Shown piece after piece: positions 43,148 through 50,964 of a stretch of 51,198 nucleotides of DNA; the stretch's first letter is position 1, and each line of letters opens with the position of its first letter. The stretch is from Planctomycetales bacterium. GTDB taxonomy: Bacteria; Planctomycetota; Planctomycetia; Planctomycetales; Planctomycetaceae. Made by a program: the position numbers and the translations under genes. The stretch lies in NCBI GenBank assembly GCA_028285345.1, contig JANQPT010000005.1:1-51198 (forward strand), written 5' to 3'. Below the pieces are notes generated by a model, which did not search any database, was not told the DNA's origin, and saw only the letters and a list, made by a program, of their open reading frames with translations.

Positions 43148-44398
43148 ATGTTCCTCAAGAAGATCAAGATTCAGGATGTCCGATGCATCTCACATTTGGA
43201 GATCAACCTTGCATCCCGTGCGACTGCGAACAATTCATTGATGCTGCTCGGGAACAACGGCGTCGGCAAATCGACGATTCTCAAATGCATCGCGATCGGC
43301 CTTTGTGATACCGGTGGGGCAACTGCGTTGATTGCTGATATGTACGGGTCGATTGTTCGCCATGGTGCGAAAAAAGGTGTCATTGAGTTGACGCTGAATC
43401 GAGGGAAGTCCAACTACGTCATCAAGACGGTTGTCACTCCATCCGCGGAGGACGAAGACTCTGAAGAAATCACTAAGACTACTGTGCCAAAATCACGCTT
43501 TCCTTGGTCAGATGTCTTCGTATGCGGGTACGGTCCCAGTCGGACACTGACCGGAACACAGTCGTATGATCAGTACGCTCCGGCTGACGCCGTCTACACG
43601 CTTTTCAACTATGGATGGAAGCTGCAAAACCCTGAATTGGTCTTGCGGCGACTCGGCTGGAAGAATCGCAGCAAGGAGATGGAGGTACTGCGACAGTTGG
43701 CTGGAATTTTGATGATGAAGCCATCAGCATTGAAGCTCCTTAGAAGTGGGCTCACTCTCAAAACTGAAGAAAGCCGAACAGACATCAACTTCGGCGCGCT
43801 TGCAGACGGCCATCAATCAACAGTGAACTGGGCTGTTGATCTGATGGGGTGGACTCACCTGAATCGGCGAAAGAACCCGTCGGGCGTGGTACTGCTCGAC
43901 GAAGTTGAGAATCACCTTCATCCGAAATGGCAGCGCCACATCATGCGACTCTTGTCAAACGCATTTCCGAGAATTCAATTCATTGCAACCTCACATTCTC
44001 CCGTGTGTGCCGTAGGAATGACGGACAAGACAGATCGTCGCTTTGAAGTCGGCGAGTCCCATGTTCTGCTTCCTACACCAGACGGAGTGGAGAGCTACGA
44101 GCTCGTATCGATCGAGGGACAAACCTACGACAAGCTCTTGGAATCCGTCGCGTTTGATGTTCCGTCTGTCGGCACGCGTCTCGAAGATGCGATGATCCGC
44201 TATCGCGCGTTGTTGAAGGATGGATCGAGTCCAGCGGCACTGAGGAAAGCACGCTCTGAGTTGGCCGCGATCTCACAAACAACAGCGGAATTGGAAGTTC
44301 AAGCCGAGTTGGATCAGAAGCTTCAGCAGCTCCTTGCGAAGAAGAATAAGACTGCAACAATGAAGAAGACGGTGAAACGAAAGAGACGTACGAAATGA
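43148..44398 (+). CDS. AAA (ABC/OLD-type) ATPase, PtuA-like, first gene of defence-like cluster
   Basis: 416 residues from ATG 43148; a TTG start at 43109 would add 13 residues, and neither has a strong ribosome site. It is a RecF/SMC-type ATPase: Walker A GNNGVGKS at 35-42, signature-like LADGHQS, Walker B VVLLDEVENHLHP at 247-259 and switch His283 in IATSHSPVC. The tail is very basic (KKTVKRKRRTK). Its stop overlaps the start of the HNH nuclease gene by 4 bases (ATGA). ATPase-plus-HNH pairs in this order are the hallmark of Septu (PtuA/PtuB) anti-phage systems, in which the ATPase assembles with and controls the nuclease. An acidic insert (EDEDSEEITK, near 100) is unusual. No reverse transcriptase or retron RNA gene is nearby. 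Confidence 0.88.
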   Translation: MFLKKIKIQDVRCISHLEINLASRATANNSLMLLGNNGVGKSTILKCIAIGLCDTGGATALIADMYGSIVRHGAKKGVIELTLNRGKSNYVIKTVVTPSAEDEDSEEITKTTVPKSRFPWSDVFVCGYGPSRTLTGTQSYDQYAPADAVYTLFNYGWKLQNPELVLRRLGWKNRSKEMEVLRQLAGILMMKPSALKLLRSGLTLKTEESRTDINFGALADGHQSTVNWAVDLMGWTHLNRRKNPSGVVLLDEVENHLHPKWQRHIMRLLSNAFPRIQFIATSHSPVCAVGMTDKTDRRFEVGESHVLLPTPDGVESYELVSIEGQTYDKLLESVAFDVPSVGTRLEDAMIRYRALLKDGSSPAALRKARSELAAISQTTAELEVQAELDQKLQQLLAKKNKTATMKKTVKRKRRTK

Positions 44399-45183
44399 TC
44401 TCGATCGAACGGCCAAAAACTCCACCATCGGTACTCAGGCCTACTTCCGAAAGCCGAATCAATGCAGAAGCCGCAATCCAGCAGATCATTGATGCGGGGA
44501 ATGACCCTCGGAGCACAGACTTTGATTCGCTCTGGGGCAGGAAACCTGTCCGCCGCGCGTTGTGGAACATGCAAAATGGTCGGTGCTGCTATTGCGAACG
44601 ATATCGGGATAAAATGCGGGAATCGGACATCGAACACTTTCGACCTAAGACCGAGGTCGAAGAGAAGAATCCCAGCAAGCCGGGTTATTGGTGGCTCGCA
44701 TATGAGTGGGAAAATCTCTTTTTCGCATGTCGGCTTTGCAACCAAGAATTCAAGAAGACGCAATTCCCGATCCAAGGAACCCGTGCGATATCATCCGCTG
44801 ACAACTTGGATGTCGAAGAGCCGTATCTCATTGATGCAGCGAAAGAAAACCCCGAGGACTTCATCGATTACGATTTCACGCACCCTTTGAGTGTAAACCC
44901 GAATGGGAAGGCGCCGAACCGAGAACGTGGAAACAAGACAATCGAAGTCTGCGGATTGGATCGTCAGGATCTTGGACTCCAACGAAAGGTGATCATTCCG
45001 GCGCTTCGAGCAATACAGAATCGGATGATCTTGGCCTTGGAAAGTGGAAATGAAGTCCTTGAACGAAGGATCGGCCGACAGATCTCTGACGCTACGACAG
45101 CAAAGGTCAAGCATGAATTCGTAGGTATGCGCCGCGCGTATTTTCGAGCGAGGGACCTTGGCGAATACGTCGCCACAGATTGA
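44395..45183 (+). CDS. HNH endonuclease, PtuB-like
   Basis: 262 residues. The HNH fold with a structural zinc site is plain: Cys64/65 and Cys67 in GRCCYCERY, His81 in DIEHFRPK, Asn107 in EWENLFFAC, and Cys112, Cys115 and Asn116 in CRLCNQEFKK. This arrangement matches nucleases of TIGR02646/PtuB character that accompany AAA ATPases in Septu and retron-Septu defence. It should nick or cut nucleic acid when released or activated by the ATPase. The C-terminal third (IEVCGLDRQDLGLQRKVI...) is helical and basic. The 4-base overlap with the ATPase gene gives coupled translation. The decarboxylase gene follows after 47 bases. Catalytic residues appear intact. Confidence 0.88.
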   Translation: MISIERPKTPPSVLRPTSESRINAEAAIQQIIDAGNDPRSTDFDSLWGRKPVRRALWNMQNGRCCYCERYRDKMRESDIEHFRPKTEVEEKNPSKPGYWWLAYEWENLFFACRLCNQEFKKTQFPIQGTRAISSADNLDVEEPYLIDAAKENPEDFIDYDFTHPLSVNPNGKAPNRERGNKTIEVCGLDRQDLGLQRKVIIPALRAIQNRMILALESGNEVLERRIGRQISDATTAKVKHEFVGMRRAYFRARDLGEYVATD

Positions 45184-45230
45184 CGCTTACCGCGTTCGCA
45201 ACTCGACAAGCATTTTCTTTGCAGACTTCA

Positions 45231-46412
45231 ATGCAAGTGGTACTACCGACCCAGTTGACAGACGCGCGATGTGTCGAAACACCAGCGATTGTGTTCGACG
45301 AAGCTGCAATCCGAGAAGCCGCCAAGACGGTGAATGGACTGGCGCGCAACGCCAATTGCAGGGCGCTGTATTCGCTCAAAGCTTGTTCTGCAATGGCCGT
45401 GTTGGACGTAATCTCGCCACACGTGGATGGATTCTCCTGCAGTTCGGCTTTTGAGGCTAAATTGGTTGGTGACCGCGAGAACGAACAAGTCCTGCAGATT
45501 GTCTCGCCGGGGCTGACGACCGATTTTCTTCTGTCGATTCAGTCTCTGTCTCCCGATTTAATCACGTTCAATTCTGTTGAGCAGTTCTTTCGCTTGGTCG
45601 ACTGCGTTTCGCCAGACGCACGATTGTCGATAAGAGTGAATCCGAAGACAGCATTCGTAAAGAGCACACGATATGATCCTTGTCGCGTCGGGTCAAAACT
45701 GGGGGCGACAGTTCCCAAGATTAGACGTGCAATGGAAACCGACAGGGAGTTTCGCGATCGAATCTCTGGTATTCACTTCCACAACAACTGTGAATCAGAA
45801 GATTTTGGTCAACTCGCTGAAACCGTTCGAATAGTCGAGCCTCTGCTTCGAAGTGCGTACGGAATCGACTGGATCAATCTTGGAGGCGGATACCAGTTCG
45901 ACACCATGAGTTCGGCACTGTTCGTCGAAGCGGTTGACAGCTTGGCAAGTGATCTTGGTTTAGAGGTATTCTTTGAGCCCGGCAACGGCATTGTCCGTGA
46001 AGCTGGGTACCTGGTCTCATCAATTGTTGACCTCTTTCAAAGTGACGGCGACACGATTGCCATTCTGGATACCACAGTTAATCACGCCCCTGAAGTCTTC
46101 GAATACGAGTGGAGTCCGCCCGTTGCGGATGCATCTGAAGGCGGAGAATTCCAGTATACGCTCGCTGGGTGTTCGTGTTTGGCAGGCGATCTTTTTGGAA
46201 AATATCGCTTCCGAAATCGACTGGAGGTTGGTCAGAGAGTGACCTTCGGAAGTCTCGGTGCATACGCGATGCCCAAATGGTCGACGTTTAACGGAATCAA
46301 TTTACCGAATGTTTACCTATTGACCGAGGGTGGTGAACTGCTCCTCAAGCAGAGATTCACCTTCGATGACTTTGCTAGCCGCTGCGGGGTACCAAACGTT
46401 GCTAGTCTCTGA
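45231..46412 (+). CDS. PLP-dependent decarboxylase, carboxynorspermidine-decarboxylase-like
   Basis: 393 residues from ATG 45231; a TTG at 45180 overlapping the HNH stop is an alternative. It is a fold-III (alanine-racemase-like) enzyme. The PLP Lys is Lys50 in YSLKACS, His182 lies in GIHFHNNCES, the glycine loop is NLGGGYQF, the phosphate-binding motif EPGNG starts at 249, and the dimer-site Cys316/Asp320 are in GCSCLAGD. Phrases such as LDTTVNHAPE, CLAGDLFGKYRF and KWSTFNGINLP resemble NspC (carboxynorspermidine/carboxyspermidine decarboxylase) more than ornithine or diaminopimelate decarboxylases. All key residues are present, so it is probably active, releasing CO2 from an amino-acid-like substrate. 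No carboxynorspermidine synthase is nearby. It is sandwiched between the HNH and DUF3326 genes on one strand. Confidence 0.82.
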   Translation: MQVVLPTQLTDARCVETPAIVFDEAAIREAAKTVNGLARNANCRALYSLKACSAMAVLDVISPHVDGFSCSSAFEAKLVGDRENEQVLQIVSPGLTTDFLLSIQSLSPDLITFNSVEQFFRLVDCVSPDARLSIRVNPKTAFVKSTRYDPCRVGSKLGATVPKIRRAMETDREFRDRISGIHFHNNCESEDFGQLAETVRIVEPLLRSAYGIDWINLGGGYQFDTMSSALFVEAVDSLASDLGLEVFFEPGNGIVREAGYLVSSIVDLFQSDGDTIAILDTTVNHAPEVFEYEWSPPVADASEGGEFQYTLAGCSCLAGDLFGKYRFRNRLEVGQRVTFGSLGAYAMPKWSTFNGINLPNVYLLTEGGELLLKQRFTFDDFASRCGVPNVASL

Positions 46413-47754
46413 ACATCAGATTCTTGTTCCGCGTCCTTCAAGTCTCCTTCAGCTTGGAGAGTCTGTTTCATATGCGCTTCCACACGGGTTTCTACCTGTC
46501 CGATTTGTTGTGTCCAAGAGCGACGAGGCAGGGTGGTCATGCGAGGTGGGCGGAATATCTGGAGTCGATCTTGATTTAGAATCGATCTTCGAGTTTCGAA
46601 GACGAAATGTAGAGAATCACAACCTTTTTACAACAGCGTTACTGATCCCGACCGGAGTCGGTGCGGAAGTTGGTGGGCACGCCGGCGATGGTGGGCCGGT
46701 CGCAAAACTAGTGGGGCAGGTCACCGACCGGTTGGTGCTGCACCCAAACGTTGTCAATGGTTCCGACATTAATGAGATGCCGACGAATGCGTATTACGTA
46801 GAGGGCAGTGTGATTTGTCGGTTGCTAATGGGCACGGTTGGCGTACAACCAGTTCGCAACAACCGGATTCTTGCTGTGATTGATGATCATGAAGTCGACG
46901 TGTTCAAGAACGCAGCTGTCAACTCGATCAACGGGGCAAGAGCAACGTACGGAGTCAATTGCCAGGAAATCCTCTTCCTTAACCCACCCGTAAAACTCAG
47001 AGCACGATTCTCTGCGTCCGGTCGCGCAGCCGGACGAATTGAACACATTGCAGGCTTGATTGAAGCTATCGAATCAAGAAATGGCAGCTTTGATGCTGTC
47101 GCAGTTTCCTCGGTCATCGATGTTCCCGGCGAATTCCACCAGGGGTACTTCGACGCCGCTGGTGAGATGGTCAACCCGTGGGGTGGAGTTGAGGCTCTGC
47201 TGACTCACTCGCTGTCTATGATTCTTGGCGTCCCAACCGCACACTCTCCAATGTTTGAAAGTTGTGAGATTGCAGAGTGCGATCCGGGTATTGTCGATCC
47301 GCGAATGGCCGCTGAAGCTGTATCTGTTACGTTTTTGAATTGCACCTTGAAGGGACTTCACCAAAGTCCAAAACTGGTTTTTGATCACAACGAACTGAAA
47401 GACTCCAGCGTTCTTTCCGTTGAGGATGTCTCTTGCCTTGTGATACCAGACGGCTGCCTCGGGTTGCCTGTCCTTGCTGCATTGGAACAGGGAATTAAGG
47501 TTATTGCAGTTCGTGAGAACTCAAACGTTGTGTGTAATGATTTGAATGATCTACCGTGGGATCACGGTCAATTCTTTCGCGTTGAAAACTACTGGGAAGC
47601 CGCTGGGGTCATAGCAGCGCTTCGATCTGGAATTGATCCGAAGTCTGTACGGCGACCATTCGGATACGCGCGAGTCTCGACATTCAACGCACTTTCGGAC
47701 GAACGAAGCGAACCAGATGAGCGCTCGATTGTCGATGAGAACAAGGCGCGATGA
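46366..47754 (+). CDS. DUF3326-family protein
   Basis: 462 residues from ATG 46366; other possible starts are GTG 46330 and TTG 46399. All three overlap the end of the decarboxylase gene, so the two are translationally coupled. The motif IPTGVGAEVGGHAGDGGP (about 94-111), followed by a VLHPNVVNGSDINEMP segment and ILAVIDDH, is what I recall of DUF3326, a family known from cyanobacteria, plants and scattered bacteria with no assigned reaction. A glycine-rich loop and conserved Asp/His hint at a nucleotide- or metal-dependent enzyme, but I cannot name one. The final 40 residues are charged and divergent. It is the last gene of the four-gene cluster; no terminator was found after it. Confidence 0.78.
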   Translation: MTLLAAAGYQTLLVSEHQILVPRPSSLLQLGESVSYALPHGFLPVRFVVSKSDEAGWSCEVGGISGVDLDLESIFEFRRRNVENHNLFTTALLIPTGVGAEVGGHAGDGGPVAKLVGQVTDRLVLHPNVVNGSDINEMPTNAYYVEGSVICRLLMGTVGVQPVRNNRILAVIDDHEVDVFKNAAVNSINGARATYGVNCQEILFLNPPVKLRARFSASGRAAGRIEHIAGLIEAIESRNGSFDAVAVSSVIDVPGEFHQGYFDAAGEMVNPWGGVEALLTHSLSMILGVPTAHSPMFESCEIAECDPGIVDPRMAAEAVSVTFLNCTLKGLHQSPKLVFDHNELKDSSVLSVEDVSCLVIPDGCLGLPVLAALEQGIKVIAVRENSNVVCNDLNDLPWDHGQFFRVENYWEAAGVIAALRSGIDPKSVRRPFGYARVSTFNALSDERSEPDERSIVDENKAR

Positions 47755-47952
47755 TGCACGGCAAGCGCGGGCGACACTACAAACGGTCCTTGCAGCGATC
47801 CAGACAAGCTTCTTATGTCTCTGTAATCGGCCGGTGTAATTCCGACGATTCGGTCGTTTATCGCACCAGAATCGGTCCATCGGCCGAGCGCTTATGGTAT
47901 TAGAGTCCGATCGGGCGATGCGGAAGCTCCGAATTTCGAGGGATCAGAATAG

Positions 47953-48288
47953 CTACGCGAATGCGAGAATGATCAATGTAAGGCTTGAATCCGTCGGAAA
48001 GTCCGCATGGTTCAGCCTCGTCTCCGGCTCAAGCGTCTTTATATCTTGGAATCCGACTTCCTCCAGAAGATCAATACACTCGGCTGGCGACCATAATCGA
48101 TGGTCGTACGTGAACGCTCGCTCAATCGTGGTGTTATTCGCGTCTTCCAATCTGAAATGGATGTAGTTCATGCACGTGCTTGTTGCGGGATCGAACTCAG
48201 CTTGTTCCCAAATGGCTGTAAACCCTTGTGCGTGAATCTCATCACGGTCCTCCGGGGTCAAACGCCCCTGCGGCTTTGAACCACTCAA
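47953..48288 (-). pseudogene. C-terminal fragment of a class I SAM-dependent methyltransferase
   Basis: About 111 residues are open, but only a TTG could start them and no ribosome site is present. The text FDPATSTCMNYIHFRLEDA, then DHRLWSPAECIDLLEEVGF, is the usual C-terminal half (beta-rich insert plus late helix) of class I methyltransferases. The SAM-binding N-terminal half with its GxGxG loop is missing upstream in all frames. It is therefore read as a remnant cut by insertion or deletion in the accessory region. The rest of the 847-base gap (47755-48601) contains only a short tRNA-like string at 48422-48435. Confidence 0.65.
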
Positions 48289-48601
48289 AGCCCCAAAACT
48301 GCGTTATGGAACAAGAAGACCTCTCAGGCGAGGACATAATGAGAATCCGTACGATGAATGACGCGCGTTGTCTGCTCAAACGCCGCAACATCCGTGTAGC
48401 ACAGTTACGTCCCGAAACATTTGCCGACTGAGCTACATGGAGCCGGTCACGATTGCGCCGTCACCGTTTTCAGCGGCTCAGGACGGCGGCTCATTGTCGT
48501 CGTGAACGCAGCTGCTCGGCAGGTTGATCTCAGAGTTTCGGTTAATCCCTGCTTCTAACTGCGGTTTGCTGTTTGTCACCAAGACTGGGAGAGAGGACCC
48601 G

Positions 48602-49177
48602 ATGGCAAGCAGACCAAATTGGATCATCTGGATCGCAGCAACGCTGGCAGCGATTGTCGGCACGGGATTCGTCGTCATTTGTGCCGGCTACGCCTTTTTC
48701 TGGTATGCCTATCTATTTCTAACCCGCTGGCCGAGTGACCAACAATTGGTTCCCTCCGGCTATCTGTTGATTCCGGAGGCCCAGCAGATTGACGATCTCA
48801 TGCCGCATGTCTGGCATCAAGTTAGCAATTTCCAAGAACCTGATTTGGCGGAGTGGCAAACAGAAGCATTTTTTTCTGAGAGGTATCAACTCTGGATGAG
48901 TGTGGATGTGCGAGTCGACAGGGAATCGGGTCAAATAACACATCTCCTCGGATCGCCACGATTCACGTTGCTAGAAGTGGGTGACGTAACGGTCGAGCAT
49001 GGCTCGATCGGCACATCGTATCGAAATCAGCACCAATTTGATGTCGCCGATTGGAAGAAAGTAGTCGCAGCTGACGGAGACTTTTCTGTAGTTGGAATCG
49101 ATCTGAAGAAGCGCCAACCGGTATTGAACTTCGACAAGCTAGTGAAATCTCCGCGCAGCGGAATTCAAATGCGATGA
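48602..49177 (+). CDS. membrane-anchored protein of unknown function
   Basis: 191 residues from ATG 48602, with GAGG 5 bases upstream; the frame is open to 48524, but the extension is not signal-like. One membrane helix (about 7-37: WIIWIAATLAAIVGTGFVV, then more hydrophobic residues) anchors a soluble domain that is probably outside the membrane. The domain has beta-strand alternation (YQLWMSVDVRVDRESGQI, FTLLEVGDVTVEHGSIG) and no catalytic motif. It is convergent with the terminase-like gene, 2 bases apart. Family unknown. Its GC looks like the host rather than the low-GC cluster, so it may be a cargo gene of different origin. Confidence 0.6.
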   Translation: MASRPNWIIWIAATLAAIVGTGFVVICAGYAFFWYAYLFLTRWPSDQQLVPSGYLLIPEAQQIDDLMPHVWHQVSNFQEPDLAEWQTEAFFSERYQLWMSVDVRVDRESGQITHLLGSPRFTLLEVGDVTVEHGSIGTSYRNQHQFDVADWKKVVAADGDFSVVGIDLKKRQPVLNFDKLVKSPRSGIQMR

Positions 49178-49179
49178 GT

Positions 49180-49659
49180 TCAGGCGGACTCCGAAAGATC
49201 GCCAAGCGACTCAAACTCCTTGCAGATCAAGCCGATTTTCTGCCGCATTTCGGCTGTGGCTGAATCGCGGATCGCCGGCGGAAAGATCGTGGCGCATTCG
49301 TCGGGCACCTGCTGCAGGCGCCAGCAGACGCGATCGACCATCGAGGCGATTTGGCGCTCGGCCGCTTCGCGGTTGACCAGTCCCGCCGCCAACCGCTGCA
49401 GCTCCTGCTGCCGCGCCTGAACGTCGGTGGCCAGCTTCGCCAGTTCCAGGTTTTTGCGCTGTTCGGCCGATTCGTTGCGCTCGATGCGGTGTCTGACTTT
49501 GGCGTAGCGCCAGCGGACAATCTCCCACAGCGGCCACGCTCCCGGCTCTCCCGGCATGGGATCGGGACCGCAGCGCCACTGCTTCACCGCCTGCAGACTG
49601 ACGCCGAAGAACTTAGCGACCTGGCCCAGCGTCTTGACCGTGAACTTGGAATCTTCCAT
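49180..49659 (-). CDS. Nu1-like phage terminase small subunit
   Basis: 159 residues. The N-terminal winged helix-turn-helix (FTVKTLGQVAKFFGVSLQAV, then KQW) and the long charged helix IVRWRYAKVRHRIERNESAEQ match the gpNu1/terminase-small layout. The C-terminal helical part (LVNREAAERQIASMVDRVCW) resembles the assembly region that contacts the large subunit. Terminase small subunits recognise the packaging site of phage DNA. No large subunit follows; instead a convergent host-like gene ends 2 bases away. It is therefore either a prophage remnant or a gene re-used as a DNA-binding factor. A GC-rich palindromic region lies upstream (49850-49909). Confidence 0.75.
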   Translation of the reverse strand: MEDSKFTVKTLGQVAKFFGVSLQAVKQWRCGPDPMPGEPGAWPLWEIVRWRYAKVRHRIERNESAEQRKNLELAKLATDVQARQQELQRLAAGLVNREAAERQIASMVDRVCWRLQQVPDECATIFPPAIRDSATAEMRQKIGLICKEFESLGDLSESA

Positions 49660-49909
49660 AGTTTGCCTACCTTATTATATAGGGGTGAATCGGCACCCCG
49701 CCGGCACTTTCTCAGTGGGATCCCCCAGCGCGGAGAGATCGCACAAACATATGGCGGGAATTGACATACAGAGATTCTGAGCATCACAGAATCGCGTCTT
49801 GAGTCAACAAAGTAGTAGTATAGCGCCCTTTTTCGAGCCTCTTATGAACAAGAATTGCGCGATGGGGGACCCGCGCGCCCTGTACCCCCCTCCGGGAGGA
49901 CCCGCGGGC

Positions 49910-50329
49910 CTACCGCGGCCCGGCTAAATGTCCATCTTCGGCCCGCCGCTGCCGGATGAATTCCTGTTCGGTGATCCCCATCCGTTGATGAACCGTCGCA
50001 TGCTGGCGGTACTCAGCTCGATAACGATCATCGATCAGCCCGTTGATCTGCGGCGCCAAGCTGTCCAGCGCTGCTCTGGTCTCTGTAACGCTGAAACGAT
50101 TGTCGATGAACAACCGCGCCTGAGCCGGAAGTCCCACGTCCTCGCACAACGCCGTGATCTGTTGACGACGTTCAATTTCATCCGGCGAATGCCGCTCGAT
50201 GCCATCCTCAACGAATCGCTGCTCAACGTATTGGTCCTCGCTCACACCCAACACTGCATGCAGTTTCGGTTGCTGACGATACTCTTCGCGATACTTGAGT
50301 TCGTTCGCCTGCGCGTCCGTGCTATTCAT
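49910..50329 (-). CDS. phage-associated small helical protein
   Basis: 139 residues with AGGAATTGAATC before the ATG at 50329. The central segment IERRQQITALCEDVGLPAQA, then RLFIDNRFSVTETRAALD, matches a helical unit often found at the C-terminus of phage head-maturation protease and scaffold proteins. The flanks contain two similar YR-x-x-YRQ/HA patterns (KYREEYRQQPKLHAVLGVSE near 12 and DRYRAEYRQHATVHQRMGIT near 100), which look like an internal duplication around the central unit. It may be a scaffold-like or regulatory leftover of a prophage; the assignment is tentative. It lies between the terminase-like gene and the coiled-coil gene on the same strand. Confidence 0.6.
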   Translation of the reverse strand: MNSTDAQANELKYREEYRQQPKLHAVLGVSEDQYVEQRFVEDGIERHSPDEIERRQQITALCEDVGLPAQARLFIDNRFSVTETRAALDSLAPQINGLIDDRYRAEYRQHATVHQRMGITEQEFIRQRRAEDGHLAGPR

Positions 50330-50442
50330 GATTCAATTCCTTTGATTGGGATAGAGACAGGTGACGGGCTGTCCAAGGACGACGCGCCCGCCACCTGTTG
50401 ATAAATCCCGGTGACGCCGAAGCGGCTCACGGGATGGATAAC

Positions 50443-50964
50443 CTACGCTGCGAGTTGCCTACGGAGTTTGGGAAGCTCGGCTTTGAGTTGATCGCGTGCA
50501 GCCATGTCGCTGGCGTGCTGCCGTTCCGTCTGGGAGATTTCCTGATCGACACTCTCGGCGCGACGTTCGTAATAGCGCCGCTCCTCGGATCGCTTGCTGG
50601 AGACGCCGGCTTTGTCGAAGCCGGCGATCATCTCCCGGCACTTCACCGCTTCGTGCTGCAGTTTCTCGATCTGTCTCGCCGCCTGATCGATGCGGCGCTG
50701 GAGTATATGAACGTCCTGGCGCGCCTGGTGGTACGCGTTTGCCGCCGGAGTGTTCTCCCGGGCGGCTTCCTGACGCTGTCGCTTGGCAGCCTGCTGCAAT
50801 AGCCTCTTGGTTCTGACCATTGCCGTGTCGATGTCACGCCGATGAGTTCGCAACCGCTCGATCTCCGCGTCAACGTCCCGAGCTTGCTCCTCATACGCCC
50901 GCAAATCAGCGCGGATTTCCTCGACTGTGGCATCAGATTCAATGAGTTCGGGTTGAGTTTCCAT
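50443..50964 (-). CDS. coiled-coil protein of the phage-like segment
   Basis: 173 residues, nearly all helical with heptad rhythm (for example IRADLRAYEEQARDVDAEIE and LQRRIDQAARQIEKLQHEAV). GGAG and GAGG lie shortly before the ATG at 50964. Such proteins are common in phage head-tail regions as scaffolds or tape-like factors, but sequence alone cannot assign a role. It is followed by the gene at 49910 after 113 bases, so the three right-end genes (50443, 49910, 49180) probably form one transcript. The last 234 bases of the window, upstream of it, show no gene. Confidence 0.6.
   Translation of the reverse strand: METQPELIESDATVEEIRADLRAYEEQARDVDAEIERLRTHRRDIDTAMVRTKRLLQQAAKRQRQEAARENTPAANAYHQARQDVHILQRRIDQAARQIEKLQHEAVKCREMIAGFDKAGVSSKRSEERRYYERRAESVDQEISQTERQHASDMAARDQLKAELPKLRRQLAA

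Noticed and set aside
42743-44398. Retron-type defence (retron RNA, reverse transcriptase with PtuAB)
   Set aside because: No reverse transcriptase motif (YxDD) is encoded near the ATPase-HNH pair.
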